This document shows positions 32,970 to 41,687 of a stretch of DNA of 44,975 nucleotides, piece by piece (position 1 is the stretch's first letter; each line of letters begins with the position of its first letter). Origin of the DNA: Acidobacteriota bacterium. Lineage in GTDB: Bacteria > Acidobacteriota > Terriglobia > Acidiferrales > UBA7541. The translations under genes were made by a program, and so were the position numbers. The DNA lies in contig JAFDVY010000018.1 of assembly GCA_018268785.1 (NCBI GenBank), forward strand, positions 1-44,975, written 5' to 3'. A model generated the notes under the pieces. It was not told where the DNA came from. It was given only the letters and a program-made list of their open reading frames with translations, and did not search any database.

Positions 32970-33251
32970 ATGCCAGTAACGATTGAAATCCCAACGGCGT
33001 TTCGCAAATTTACGGACGACGCGCCGAAGTATTCCTGTAGTGCGACAACCGTGGCCGAAGCGCTGGCCGCGCTAACCCGGCAGTTCCCCGGGCTCGGAAA
33101 ACACGTGCGTGACGACCAGGGGCAAATCCGCCAGTTTTTGAACGTCTATCTCAATGAAGAGGACATCCGCTTCCTCGGTGGAGAAGCCTGCGAGGTGAAG
33201 GACGGAGACCGCGTGTTGCTCGTGCCCTCCATTGCGGGTGGTTCGAACTAA
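32970..33251 (+). CDS. MoaD/ThiS-like ubiquitin-fold sulfur carrier with a C-terminal extension
   Basis: 93 residues, 20 nt after thrC with CAGGAG upstream of ATG 32970. A beta-grasp protein: MPVTIEIPTAFRKFT opening, LNVYLNEEDIRFLGGE middle, and VKDGDRVLLVPSIAGG end. In such proteins the C-terminal Gly-Gly is adenylated and converted to a thiocarboxylate that donates sulfur. Here Gly-Gly is followed by Ser-Asn and stop, so the carboxylate is not exposed; trimming of two residues would be needed first, as in QbsE or HcyS whose extensions are removed by JAMM-type proteases. It resembles CysO more than MoaD in length. No MoeB-like E1 or protease is in the window. Confidence 0.85.
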   Translation: MPVTIEIPTAFRKFTDDAPKYSCSATTVAEALAALTRQFPGLGKHVRDDQGQIRQFLNVYLNEEDIRFLGGEACEVKDGDRVLLVPSIAGGSN

Positions 33252-33275
33252 CGTATTTTCATGCTGCGTTCGAGT

Positions 33276-34286
33276 CTACGGCGTTTCCCATTTTCCGCTG
33301 GACGCCGAGCGGAAAATCGCGTCGATGACTTTCATGTTGGCGATGGCATCTTCAAGTGGGACTGGAACTTCTGTATTGTTGCGGATTGCTTTGGAAAATT
33401 CATCGCCCTGAATGGTGTACTGGTCCGAAGGCGGAATCACTTCCACCACGCTTTTTCCGCCGACAAATTCCATCGAGTCGGAAACCCTGAGCAGCAATGA
33501 TCGCTCCGTCGGCGCATTGAAAGGGATTTCGACTTCGATGCGGCCTGCCGTGCCGAGCAGCGTCATGCGCTGGTAGTAATTCGTTTGCGTTCCGCAGGTG
33601 AATACGGAATGGCCGTTTGAAAAGTCCAGAATTCCCGATGCGAGACGATCCGTTCTGAAATCGGGATCGTTTTCCAGAGTTCCCGAAACGCGCTCTGGTT
33701 CTTCGCCGTAAAGCCAGCGTGAGAGCGTAATCGGATAGCAACCGATATCCAGGAGTCCGCCGCCGCCCCATTCGACTTTGTGGCGGACATTTGCTTCGTC
33801 TCGATTGAAATAGCAAAAAACGGTGACGATGGATTTAAGTTCGCCGATTCTTCCGGAGCGGACAAGTTCGCGAACGCGAAGCCATTGCGGATAGGTTTTC
33901 ACCATGAACGCTTCGCCGATTTTTACTTTGCAGCGATCTCGCGCTTCGCGGAGTGTTTCGGCTTCTGCGGCATTCATGGCGATTGGTTTTTCGCAAAGGA
34001 CGTGCTTCCCGGCTTCGGCAGCTTTGATGGACCAGGGAACGTGCAAGTGATTCGGCAAGGGATTGTAAATGGCTTCGATTTCCTTATCCGCAAGAAGTTC
34101 TTCGTATGAGCCGTACGCTTTCGGAATCTTCAGCTCTTCCGCGGCGCGCTGCGCCTTTCTCAAATCCCGGGAAGCGATTGCGGCGACTTCGCTCCAATCG
34201 CCCTTCTGCATTCCAGGAATGACTTTGCGGGTCGCAATGGAAGCGACTCCGAGAATTCCCCATTTTACCTTGCCGGTATTCGCCAT
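33276..34286 (-). CDS. Gfo/Idh/MocA-family NAD(P)-dependent oxidoreductase
   Basis: 336 residues from ATG 34286 (GAGG 7 nt upstream); a longer frame to 34559 has no family character. The N-terminal Rossmann fold starts VKWGILGVASIATRKVIPGM, with the family's EKP motif in HVLCEKPIAMNAAEAE, and EEAIYNPLPNHLH-like substrate positions (here AIYNPLPNHLH). The C-terminal alpha/beta domain contains GGGGLLDIGCYPI. These enzymes oxidise or reduce sugars, inositols or related compounds, and the substrate is not visible. It is convergent with the MoaD-like gene (24 nt) and divergent from a secreted hydrolase gene. Confidence 0.88.
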   Translation of the reverse strand: MANTGKVKWGILGVASIATRKVIPGMQKGDWSEVAAIASRDLRKAQRAAEELKIPKAYGSYEELLADKEIEAIYNPLPNHLHVPWSIKAAEAGKHVLCEKPIAMNAAEAETLREARDRCKVKIGEAFMVKTYPQWLRVRELVRSGRIGELKSIVTVFCYFNRDEANVRHKVEWGGGGLLDIGCYPITLSRWLYGEEPERVSGTLENDPDFRTDRLASGILDFSNGHSVFTCGTQTNYYQRMTLLGTAGRIEVEIPFNAPTERSLLLRVSDSMEFVGGKSVVEVIPPSDQYTIQGDEFSKAIRNNTEVPVPLEDAIANMKVIDAIFRSASSGKWETP

Positions 34287-34392
34287 TTCAGAGCCTCGAA
34301 GCGAGTCTGGATGAAAATATTCTGGAACACTATCGCACAAGTCGCAGTATGATTCGTGCGCTCGTTTTGCGATTCCAGGCTGGAGAGAATCC

Positions 34393-36132
34393 ATGCATCG
34401 CTCAATTTCGAACAGTTTGAAGCTTGCTCTGATCACGCTGTGCACACTTTTTGTGGCGGCTCCGATTATTTGCGCGCAAGCACCTAAGTTCTCGATTTCG
34501 TTTTCCAAGGATCGGAGCGCGACCCCTCTGGATGGGCGCGTTTTGCTATTGCTTTCCACCGACCCTTCGGACGAGCCGCGGAATCAGATCAGCATTTCCT
34601 ACAAGACACAGATCGTGTTCGGCGCGGATGTGGACCAACTCGAGCCGGGCAAAGCGGTTGTGGTGACGGATGCGAACGCGTTCGGCTATCCGATCCGGAA
34701 TCTGCGCGATGTAAAACCCGGCGAATACTATGTGCAGGCCTTGCTGCATCGGTACGAGATGTTTCATCGTGCGGACGGACATACAGTGAAGTTGCCAATG
34801 GATCGCGGAGAAGGGCAGCACTGGAACCTTGCACCAGGAAATCTTTACAGCAAGCCGAAAAAAGTGACGATTAATTCCTCGACAAATCTTTCGATTGTGA
34901 TGGACCAGGAAATTCCGCCGATCGCCGCTCCGAAAGATACGAAATATATCCGGCACATGAAGATTCAATCGCAAGTGCTGACGAAATTCTGGGGCCGGCC
35001 GATGTTTCTGTCTGCGAATGTGCTGGTTCCGGAAGGGTTCGACGAACATCCGAACGCGCGATTTCCGATCATGATTTCCGAGGACCACTTCAATCATGAT
35101 TTTGAAGGATTGCGGACGGAGCCACCCGATCCGAATCTGAAGCCCGACTATTCGGAACGTTTCCACATTTCCGGGTACAACCGGATTCAGCAGGAAGAGG
35201 AGTACAAGTTCTACCAGACGTGGATTTCCAAGGATTTTCCGCGGTACCTGGTGGCGCAGATCAATCATGCGAATCCCTACTACGACGATTCGTATGCAGT
35301 GGATTCGGCAAATCTTGGGCCTTACGGCGAAGCGATTGAAACAGAACTGATTCCCGCGCTGGAAAAGCAGTTTCACGCGATTGGGCAAGGGTGGGCGCGG
35401 TTTGTTTATGGCGGTTCAACAGGCGGATGGGAATCGCTCGCGGTGCAGATGTTCTATCCGGATCACTACAACGGAGCGTTCGTGGCGTGCCCAGACCCAG
35501 TGGATTTTCGCGCGTATACGAACATCAATTTGTACAAAGACACGAACGCATTTTATCTGGAAGGGCCGCATACGAAGATGGCGCAGCCGTCGTATCGAAA
35601 TTATTTGGGACAAACGCTGGCGACGACGCAATCCGTGAATCAATATGAGCTGGCGCTTGGATCTCATGCGCGGTCCGGCGAGCAGTTTGATATCTGGCAG
35701 GCGGTTTACGGGCCTGTCGGCGCAGACGGATATCCCGCGCAGATCTTCAACAAGGAAACGGGAGAGATCGACCACCAAGTTGCGGAGTATTGGAAGGAAC
35801 ATTACGACCTGAGCGCGATTTTGCAGCGCGATTGGGCGACACTCGGGCCGAAACTACGGGGCAAGCTGCATATTTATGTGGGCAGCGCGGACAACTACAT
35901 GCTGAACGACGCGGTTTATTTGCTGGAAGATTTTCTGAAGACAACCACGAATCCGCCCTACGATGGCGAAGTGAAATACGGCGACAAAGCGGAGCATTGC
36001 TGGAACGGCGACCCGAATTTGCCGAATTATTTGTCGCGGCTGCACTACAACACACAGTATTTGCCGAAGATTCTGGAGCGCATTGCGAAGACCGCGCCTG
36101 CGGGAGCGGATCTGACATCCTGGCGCTACTAG
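34393..36132 (+). CDS. Secreted alpha/beta-hydrolase-fold protein, esterase-like
   Basis: 579 residues. A signal peptide (LKLALITLCTLFVAAPIICAQ, cleavage after CAQ or nearby) leads into an N-terminal all-beta region of about 170 residues, then a hydrolase domain. The nucleophile elbow is YGGSTGGWES (about residue 338), the G-x-S-x-G pattern of esterases; an acidic residue and a late histidine (KAEHCWNGD, about residue 534) could complete the triad. The combination is seen in unannotated secreted esterases of soil bacteria, so the substrate is unknown. It is divergent from the Gfo/Idh oxidoreductase (106 nt gap, probably holding both promoters). Confidence 0.75.
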   Translation: MHRSISNSLKLALITLCTLFVAAPIICAQAPKFSISFSKDRSATPLDGRVLLLLSTDPSDEPRNQISISYKTQIVFGADVDQLEPGKAVVVTDANAFGYPIRNLRDVKPGEYYVQALLHRYEMFHRADGHTVKLPMDRGEGQHWNLAPGNLYSKPKKVTINSSTNLSIVMDQEIPPIAAPKDTKYIRHMKIQSQVLTKFWGRPMFLSANVLVPEGFDEHPNARFPIMISEDHFNHDFEGLRTEPPDPNLKPDYSERFHISGYNRIQQEEEYKFYQTWISKDFPRYLVAQINHANPYYDDSYAVDSANLGPYGEAIETELIPALEKQFHAIGQGWARFVYGGSTGGWESLAVQMFYPDHYNGAFVACPDPVDFRAYTNINLYKDTNAFYLEGPHTKMAQPSYRNYLGQTLATTQSVNQYELALGSHARSGEQFDIWQAVYGPVGADGYPAQIFNKETGEIDHQVAEYWKEHYDLSAILQRDWATLGPKLRGKLHIYVGSADNYMLNDAVYLLEDFLKTTTNPPYDGEVKYGDKAEHCWNGDPNLPNYLSRLHYNTQYLPKILERIAKTAPAGADLTSWRY

Positions 36133-36443
36133 CCGTTGGCTAGCCGATATTTCACTGAGCAAAAAGCTTGCGGAAATCGCAGATTCCATCGAGACACCGT
36201 GGGTTAGAAATTTGAGGCGGCAAGAGCCAGGAGCTCGCGCGCTTTTCCGCTGGTGTTCGCACGTTTGCTTCGTTAGAATCGTTGAATCGGCAGCGCTTTA
36301 ACCACGCCGACGGTGAAATATGTTTGTCTCTGTCATCCCTGTTTCCCTCTAATCGCCTCCAGGCGAATTCCTTTCACCGGACTGTATCCATTTAGTTAGG
36401 TTCTGAACCGCGCTCGTGAATCATTTCGCGCTGCGCAGAAAGC
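36133..36443. other. Region of 311 nt between the hydrolase and MATE genes
   Basis: Starts with a weak hairpin CTAGCC-GTT-GGCTAG (36129-36143) that includes the hydrolase stop, without a T tract, and holds a second small palindrome TCGCCT-CC-AGGCGA (36353-36366). I see no gene, RNA or GTAG repeat. Confidence 0.5.
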
Positions 36444-37874
36444 ATGCGTAGAGACATGTCTTTACAGAATGAAGCGGGAGCGCAGTCGATGCCCTCCTTT
36501 TGGAGTTCGATCCGCGAGGCGTTGCGCGGATCGCATCAAGATTTCACGACAGGAAATTTGAATCGCGCGATCGTGCTGCTGGCTATTCCAATGGTTCTGG
36601 AAATGGTGCTGGAGTCTCTGTTCGCTGTGGTGGACGTGTTCTGGGTGGGAAAGCTAGGACCAGATGCGGTGGCGACGGTCGGCCTGACAGAGTCGCTGTT
36701 GAGTTTGGTGTTCGCTGTGGGATTGGGATTGAGCCTTTCCACGACGGCGATGGTCGCGCGGCGGATTGGCGAAAAAGATCCGGAAGGCGCGGCAGTGGCG
36801 GGTGTGCAGGCGATTATTCTGGGTCTTGCGACGTCGCTGCTGGTGGGGATACCGTGCCTGATTTTTGCCCCGGAGTTGCTGCGGCTGATGGGCGCATCGT
36901 CGGAAATTGTGCGTACCGGTTCCGGGTATGCGCGTATTGCACTGGGCGGAAGCGGCGCGATTCTGCTGCTCTTCTTGAACAATGCGATTTTTCGCGGTGC
37001 GGGCGATGCGGCAATTGCGATGCGGTTGCTCTGGGTGTCGAACATCATCAATTTGATACTCGATCCCTGTTTGATCTTCGGGTGGGGACCATTTCCGAAA
37101 TTGGGCGTGACTGGCGCGGCACTGGCGACGTTTACCGGACGCAGCATTGGTGTGCTTTACCAGTTTTACCGGTTGCTGCATGGGACGGAACGGCTGCGGA
37201 TTTTGCGGAAACAGATTCGGGTGGAGATTGGAGTGTTGTGGCGACTGTTGCGCGTTTCGTTTACGGGGATCTTGCAGTTTGCGATTGCACACACGAGCTG
37301 GATTGGGCTGGTGCGCATCGTGAGCATCTTCGGCTCGGCGGCGCTGGCGGGGTACACGATTGCGATCCGTATTGTGATCTTCGTGATTCTGCCGTCGTGG
37401 GGATTGAGTAACGCCGCGGCGACGCTGGTGGGACAAAACCTGGGTGCAAAACAGCCGGAACGCGCCGAGAAATCCGTGTGGCGCACGGGTCTATACAATA
37501 TGTTTTTTTTGGGCGCGGTCGGAATTGTATTCATTCTTTTTGCGGAACCGATTGTCGGTCTCTTTACTCACGATCCAACTGTGCTTCCCCTGGCCGCAGC
37601 CGCGTTGCGTATATTCAGTTACGGAAATATCGGCTATGCGTATGCGATGGTGATGATGCAGGCGTTCAACGGAGCCGGAGATACGATTACGCCTACCATT
37701 GTGAACTTTTTTGCGTTCTGGATGCTGGAATTGCCAGCGGCGTATTTGCTTGCGATGCACACGCGACTGCAAGCGCGAGGGGCATATTGGGCGGTGGTAA
37801 TCGCGGAAGCTTCGATGGCCGCGGTTAGCATTGTTTTGTTCAAGCAGGGGAAATGGAAGCAGCAGAAGATCTAG
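36444..37874 (+). CDS. MATE-family efflux transporter
   Basis: 476 residues, twelve predicted membrane helices, two MatE halves. Diagnostic stretches: LLAIPMVLEMVLESLFAVVDVFWVGKLGPDAVATVGL at the N-terminus, LFLNNAIFRGAGDAAIAM in the first half, and LSNAAATLVGQNLGAKQPERAE and MVMMQAFNGAGDTITPTIVNFFAFW in the second. It exports cationic drugs or metabolites using Na+ or H+ gradients across the inner membrane. The start could be ATG 36444 or, with a better ribosome site (GGGAG 8 nt upstream), ATG 36489; residues 1-15 have no membrane or family character. No regulator gene is adjacent. Confidence 0.92.
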   Translation: MRRDMSLQNEAGAQSMPSFWSSIREALRGSHQDFTTGNLNRAIVLLAIPMVLEMVLESLFAVVDVFWVGKLGPDAVATVGLTESLLSLVFAVGLGLSLSTTAMVARRIGEKDPEGAAVAGVQAIILGLATSLLVGIPCLIFAPELLRLMGASSEIVRTGSGYARIALGGSGAILLLFLNNAIFRGAGDAAIAMRLLWVSNIINLILDPCLIFGWGPFPKLGVTGAALATFTGRSIGVLYQFYRLLHGTERLRILRKQIRVEIGVLWRLLRVSFTGILQFAIAHTSWIGLVRIVSIFGSAALAGYTIAIRIVIFVILPSWGLSNAAATLVGQNLGAKQPERAEKSVWRTGLYNMFFLGAVGIVFILFAEPIVGLFTHDPTVLPLAAAALRIFSYGNIGYAYAMVMMQAFNGAGDTITPTIVNFFAFWMLELPAAYLLAMHTRLQARGAYWAVVIAEASMAAVSIVLFKQGKWKQQKI

Positions 37875-37993
37875 CCCGATTGCGGCGGGATTTTTTGACA
37901 GAGGGCGAAGAATTTGAAGAGAAAAAGCATTGCCTCGTTCGGCATTTGACGGTCCATCCTTCCTCTTGAAGTAAGCAGAGGAAGGACTCTCAG

Positions 37994-38020
37994 GAGCGCA
38001 GCCAAAGGTGGCTACGCTAC
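37994..38020 (-). repeat. GTAG-footed REP-like palindrome that supplies the stop codon of the alkyltransferase gene
   Basis: On the complement GTAGCGTAGCCACCTTTGGC then TGCGCTC, stem GTAGCCACC / GGCTGCGC in part. The first TAG (complement of 38017-38019) is the stop of the ogt-like gene. Confidence 0.75.
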
Positions 38021-38508
38021 AAGAGGCGACGCTGAGAGCTTTCAAGTTCGAGAAGCCTGCGCTTGTTTTCGAGCCCGCCGCCGAAGCCGGTCAGGCTGCC
38101 GTTACTTCCGATAACGCGGTGGCATGGAACTACGATGGGGAGAGGATTCTGGCCGTTTGCGGCACCTACGGCCCGGACGGCTTTAGGATCGCCGATTCTC
38201 TTTGCGAGTTCGCCGTAAGAGATGGTCTCCCCATAGGGAATTTTCTGAAGGTTCTTCCAGACTTTTTTCTGAAACTCCGTTCCGTCCATGCGGAGGGGAA
38301 TTTCAAATTGGCGCAGAGTCCCCGCGAAATATTCCTGAAACTGGCGAACAACGTCCACAAAAAACGCAGGGTCTTCCTTCCAATCCTCATGAGGAGTTTC
38401 ATTTTTGCGGCCGCGAAGGAACCAGACGGTGTTGAGGCCAAGTTCGTTGGCGACAAGCCGGAGAGAGCCAACGGGAGTTTTGTCGATTGTGCAAAAGTAC
38501 ATGCGCAT
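38017..38508 (-). CDS. ogt: Methylated-DNA-[protein]-cysteine S-methyltransferase
   Basis: 163 residues. It repairs O6-methylguanine by suicide transfer of the alkyl group to its own cysteine. The active-site motif PCHRVIG has C129; upstream is PYGETISYGELAKRIGDPKAVRAVGAANGQNPLPIVV, the DNA-binding helix-turn-helix with the arginine finger, all in the standard order. The N-terminal ribonuclease-like domain is present (about 1-75). Ada and AlkA partners are not in the window. Its stop codon lies inside a GTAG repeat; the C-terminus ENKRRLLELE ends normally. Confidence 0.93.
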   Translation of the reverse strand: MRMYFCTIDKTPVGSLRLVANELGLNTVWFLRGRKNETPHEDWKEDPAFFVDVVRQFQEYFAGTLRQFEIPLRMDGTEFQKKVWKNLQKIPYGETISYGELAKRIGDPKAVRAVGAANGQNPLPIVVPCHRVIGSNGSLTGFGGGLENKRRLLELESSQRRLL

Positions 38509-38664
38509 ATTGCCGCGGCGTTTTGTTAGAACGCTCTAATCCTTTCCTTTATCTTGCACTTGGCAGGCGGGTTGCTTCAAGTTGGGGAGCGAACGACCGG
38601 GTAGCGGTTTATCCAGCCGAAAAATTCAGCAAGGACACTTGGTCAAACCGGGACTCCAACATAC

Positions 38665-41616
38665 GTGTTCTCAACTTTTAACAAATCGCTCAATCCGCTG
38701 GACATAGCCTTCGTGAAGACGGCTTCCGTGGCAGCAATCGCTGTGGGCTGTCTCGATCATGTCGGGTGGGCGCTGCGACTTCCGGCACTGACGCAAGTCG
38801 TTTCCAGCTTTCCCACGATGAAACCACTGACGGGGCTCTGTTTCATTTTGGTGGGAACGGCTGTGACTCTGCTGAGCGGAGAAGAGTCAGAGGTTGGCCG
38901 CCGCTCCAAACTGGTTGCGGCGACGTGCGCTCTTGCGGTTCTCTTGATTTGTGCGGCTACCTTCCTGGAATATGCGGGAATCACTGGAAGGACGGTAGAT
39001 GCACTGCTATTCCACGAGGCTGTGGCGGCTGACCCGGCAACCTATCCAGGCCGCATATCCTTTGCGACAGCGATATCGTTTTCCTGCCTTGGCCTGTCCG
39101 TATTGTCTTTGATAAGGCATCGGGGGCGAATGGCATGGCATCAAGCCAGCGCCGCGGTGGCCCTTGTTGTGGGTTTGCTTGGCATTCTCGGCTACGCGTA
39201 CAGATCCAGTTCCACGAATCGATTTGCGCCCTTTGACACGATGGCGGTTCACACTTCAGTACTCTCCTTACTTCTTGGGTTGGCGTTGTTTCTTGTCCGA
39301 CCCAGTAGCGGGATGATGGCGACGTTCCATAGCAGGCTGCTCGGTGGATTTTTCGCCAGGAAGACGCTGCCCGCCGCGCTGACGCTGCCCTTCATTTTGG
39401 GTTGGATGCGACTGATGGGGGAGCGCGCCGGGTACTACGGAACGGAGTTTGGGCTTGCGATTTTTGCGTGCGCAAATACGGTGCTATTCGGAATTCTGTT
39501 GTGGTGGACCGCACACTCGCTGAACTCCATGGACGAGCAGCGCGAAGAGGTGGCGGTGTTCGATAGGCACCGGCGGGAAATTCTGGAATCAATTGCGAAA
39601 GGAATCGCACTGAAGTCCATTCTGGAAAGAATCGTATTGCTGGTGGAAGCACAAGCGCCGGGAGTGCGTGGCTCGATTCTGCTCCTTAACAAGGAGAGTG
39701 GGAGACTAACGGACGGGGCGGCGCCGAATTTGCCGCCGGAATATACGAAGGCGATTGATGGAATCGAGATCGGACCAGAAGTGGGTTCGTGCGGAACGGC
39801 GGCTTATTTTGCAAAGCGAGTGGTCGTGGAAGATATCGAAACGCACTGGCTATGGAGAAATTTCAAGGATCTGGCTCTAACGCATGGACTGCGCGCGTGC
39901 TGGTCATCGCCCATCCTCACAGCGGCAAAAGAAGTGCTGGGGACGTTCGCGGTGTATTCGCAAAAACCGGGGGCACCGTCTCCGATGGAATTCATTTGGG
40001 TGGATTCGGCCACGGACCTGGCAGCAATTGCAATCGAGAGAAAAAATGCAGAGGAGGCCCTGCGCAGGAATGAAGCGCAGTTGCGATTTTTGTTCGAAAG
40101 CGCTTCGGTGGGGATCGCACTGGTTTCTTCGTCCGGCCACATGGTGAAGTGCAATCCGGCATTTTGCGAGTCGGTGGGTTATTCAGTACAGGAATTGAGG
40201 AGCATGCGGTTCAACGAGATAACGCATGCAGAGGATGTGGCGGAGGAAAGCACCGAGTTCGAAAAAATGATTTCCGGTGCCACCAATTCGTTCCAATTGA
40301 AGAAGCGCTATCTGCACAAGAGCGGAAAGACGGTGTATGCGAACTTGAATGTGTCTCTGATAAGGACCACCTCGGGGGCACCGCTTTACGGGATTCACAT
40401 TGTGGAAGACATCACACAACGACATCTAGCGGAGCAGGAAACCGAACGTCTTCAGGCACAGATTCAACAGGCGCAGCGAATGCAGGCCCTGGGAACTCTG
40501 GCTGGAGGAATCGCGCACGACTTCAACAATATTCTGGCGTCGATCGTGGGAAATATCGAGTTTGCTCAGGATGAGTTGCCACAAGTACATGCGACCCGGC
40601 CGCATCTCGAGCGTATTGCAGAATCGGCGTCGCGAGCGACAGACTTGGTGAAGCAGATTCTTGCGTTCAGCAGGTTGCAGGCCGCGCAGCGGAAACCGGT
40701 GAAACTCGCGCCGGTGATCGAGGAAGCAGTCAAGCTTCTGCGTGCAACTTTACCTGCGATGATCGAAATTCGCGTGGCGACGGGCGCGAAGACGCCTGAG
40801 ATTCTCGCGGACTCCACACAGGTTCATCAAATCGTAATGAACCTGGGTACAAACGCCGCGTATGCGATGGCGGAGCACGGCGGAATCTTGAGTTTCGCGC
40901 TGGAAGGATCCGAACTAAAGGAAGGGGCGGTTGCGGGATTAAAAAAGGGTTTGTACGCACACCTGACAGTCACGGACAACGGCGTTGGCATGGATACAGC
41001 CACGCTTGCACGGGTATTCGAACCCTTCTTTACCACGAAACCACAGGGGCAAGGGACTGGGCTGGGGCTCGCGGTGGTGCACGGAATTGTGTCCAGTTAT
41101 TCGGGGGCGATTCTGGCGAAGAGTTCACCGGGGATCGGAACGAGCTTCGATTTGTATTTTCCCGCGACATCTGAGGCGCTCGAGGCGAAGACCGCTTCCG
41201 ACGCGATTCCGCGCAAAGGATCAGGCGAGCACATTCTGTTGATTGACGATGAACCAGCCGTGGGCGAAGTGACTCGGCACCAGCTTGCGCGGATGGGTTA
41301 TCGCGTGACAGCGTTTGAGGATTCTTCGAAGGCTCTGGCTGCCTTTGTAGAGGATCCGGGCTCATTCGATGCGGTGCTTACGGACCTCTCGATGCCGTTT
41401 ATTTCAGGCTTGGAAGTCGTGTCTGCAATTCGCATTAACCGGCCGGATATACCCATTGTGCTTGCCTCCGGCTTTTTTCAAGCAAGCGACCAGGAAGCCG
41501 CGAAAAAACTGGGTGTGACCGAGTTTTTGACGAAGCCCTTTTCGTCGGCAGTATTGGGAAGCACGCTTGCGAGAGTGTTCGCCCCGGATGCAGTGGACGC
41601 ACATCCGGTCGTGTAG
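38665..41616 (+). CDS. Hybrid histidine kinase with membrane sensor, GAF, PAS, HisKA, HATPase and receiver domains
   Basis: 983 residues. About the first 285 form a membrane region with seven to eight hydrophobic segments of a type not tied to a known ligand. Then a GAF domain (about 305-455, IAKGIALKSILERIVLLVEAQAP onward), a PAS domain (about 470-590), HisKA with phosphoacceptor H618 in GGIAHDFNNILASIVGN, HATPase_c with N, G1 and G2 boxes (MNLGTNAAYAM, TVTDNGVGMD, GQGTGLGLAVVHGIVSSYSG), and a receiver with D907 in VLTDLSMP and the lysine of LTKPFSS. A start at GTG 38665 is not well supported by a ribosome site, so it could be shorter. No output regulator is next to it; the signal is unknown. 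Confidence 0.88.
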   Translation: MFSTFNKSLNPLDIAFVKTASVAAIAVGCLDHVGWALRLPALTQVVSSFPTMKPLTGLCFILVGTAVTLLSGEESEVGRRSKLVAATCALAVLLICAATFLEYAGITGRTVDALLFHEAVAADPATYPGRISFATAISFSCLGLSVLSLIRHRGRMAWHQASAAVALVVGLLGILGYAYRSSSTNRFAPFDTMAVHTSVLSLLLGLALFLVRPSSGMMATFHSRLLGGFFARKTLPAALTLPFILGWMRLMGERAGYYGTEFGLAIFACANTVLFGILLWWTAHSLNSMDEQREEVAVFDRHRREILESIAKGIALKSILERIVLLVEAQAPGVRGSILLLNKESGRLTDGAAPNLPPEYTKAIDGIEIGPEVGSCGTAAYFAKRVVVEDIETHWLWRNFKDLALTHGLRACWSSPILTAAKEVLGTFAVYSQKPGAPSPMEFIWVDSATDLAAIAIERKNAEEALRRNEAQLRFLFESASVGIALVSSSGHMVKCNPAFCESVGYSVQELRSMRFNEITHAEDVAEESTEFEKMISGATNSFQLKKRYLHKSGKTVYANLNVSLIRTTSGAPLYGIHIVEDITQRHLAEQETERLQAQIQQAQRMQALGTLAGGIAHDFNNILASIVGNIEFAQDELPQVHATRPHLERIAESASRATDLVKQILAFSRLQAAQRKPVKLAPVIEEAVKLLRATLPAMIEIRVATGAKTPEILADSTQVHQIVMNLGTNAAYAMAEHGGILSFALEGSELKEGAVAGLKKGLYAHLTVTDNGVGMDTATLARVFEPFFTTKPQGQGTGLGLAVVHGIVSSYSGAILAKSSPGIGTSFDLYFPATSEALEAKTASDAIPRKGSGEHILLIDDEPAVGEVTRHQLARMGYRVTAFEDSSKALAAFVEDPGSFDAVLTDLSMPFISGLEVVSAIRINRPDIPIVLASGFFQASDQEAAKKLGVTEFLTKPFSSAVLGSTLARVFAPDAVDAHPVV

Positions 41617-41687
41617 TTCCCTGCCCTTTCGATTCCGCTATTTTTGCCCTCCGGTTGCGCTGGTGCTAAACTTCGGTTGAGAGAACC

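Noticed and set aside
34546..37436. Long minus-strand frames opposite the secreted hydrolase and MATE genes (up to 280 codons), and a 303-codon plus-strand frame inside the MATE gene
   Set aside because: Shadows of the real genes; no domain and poor residue composition.
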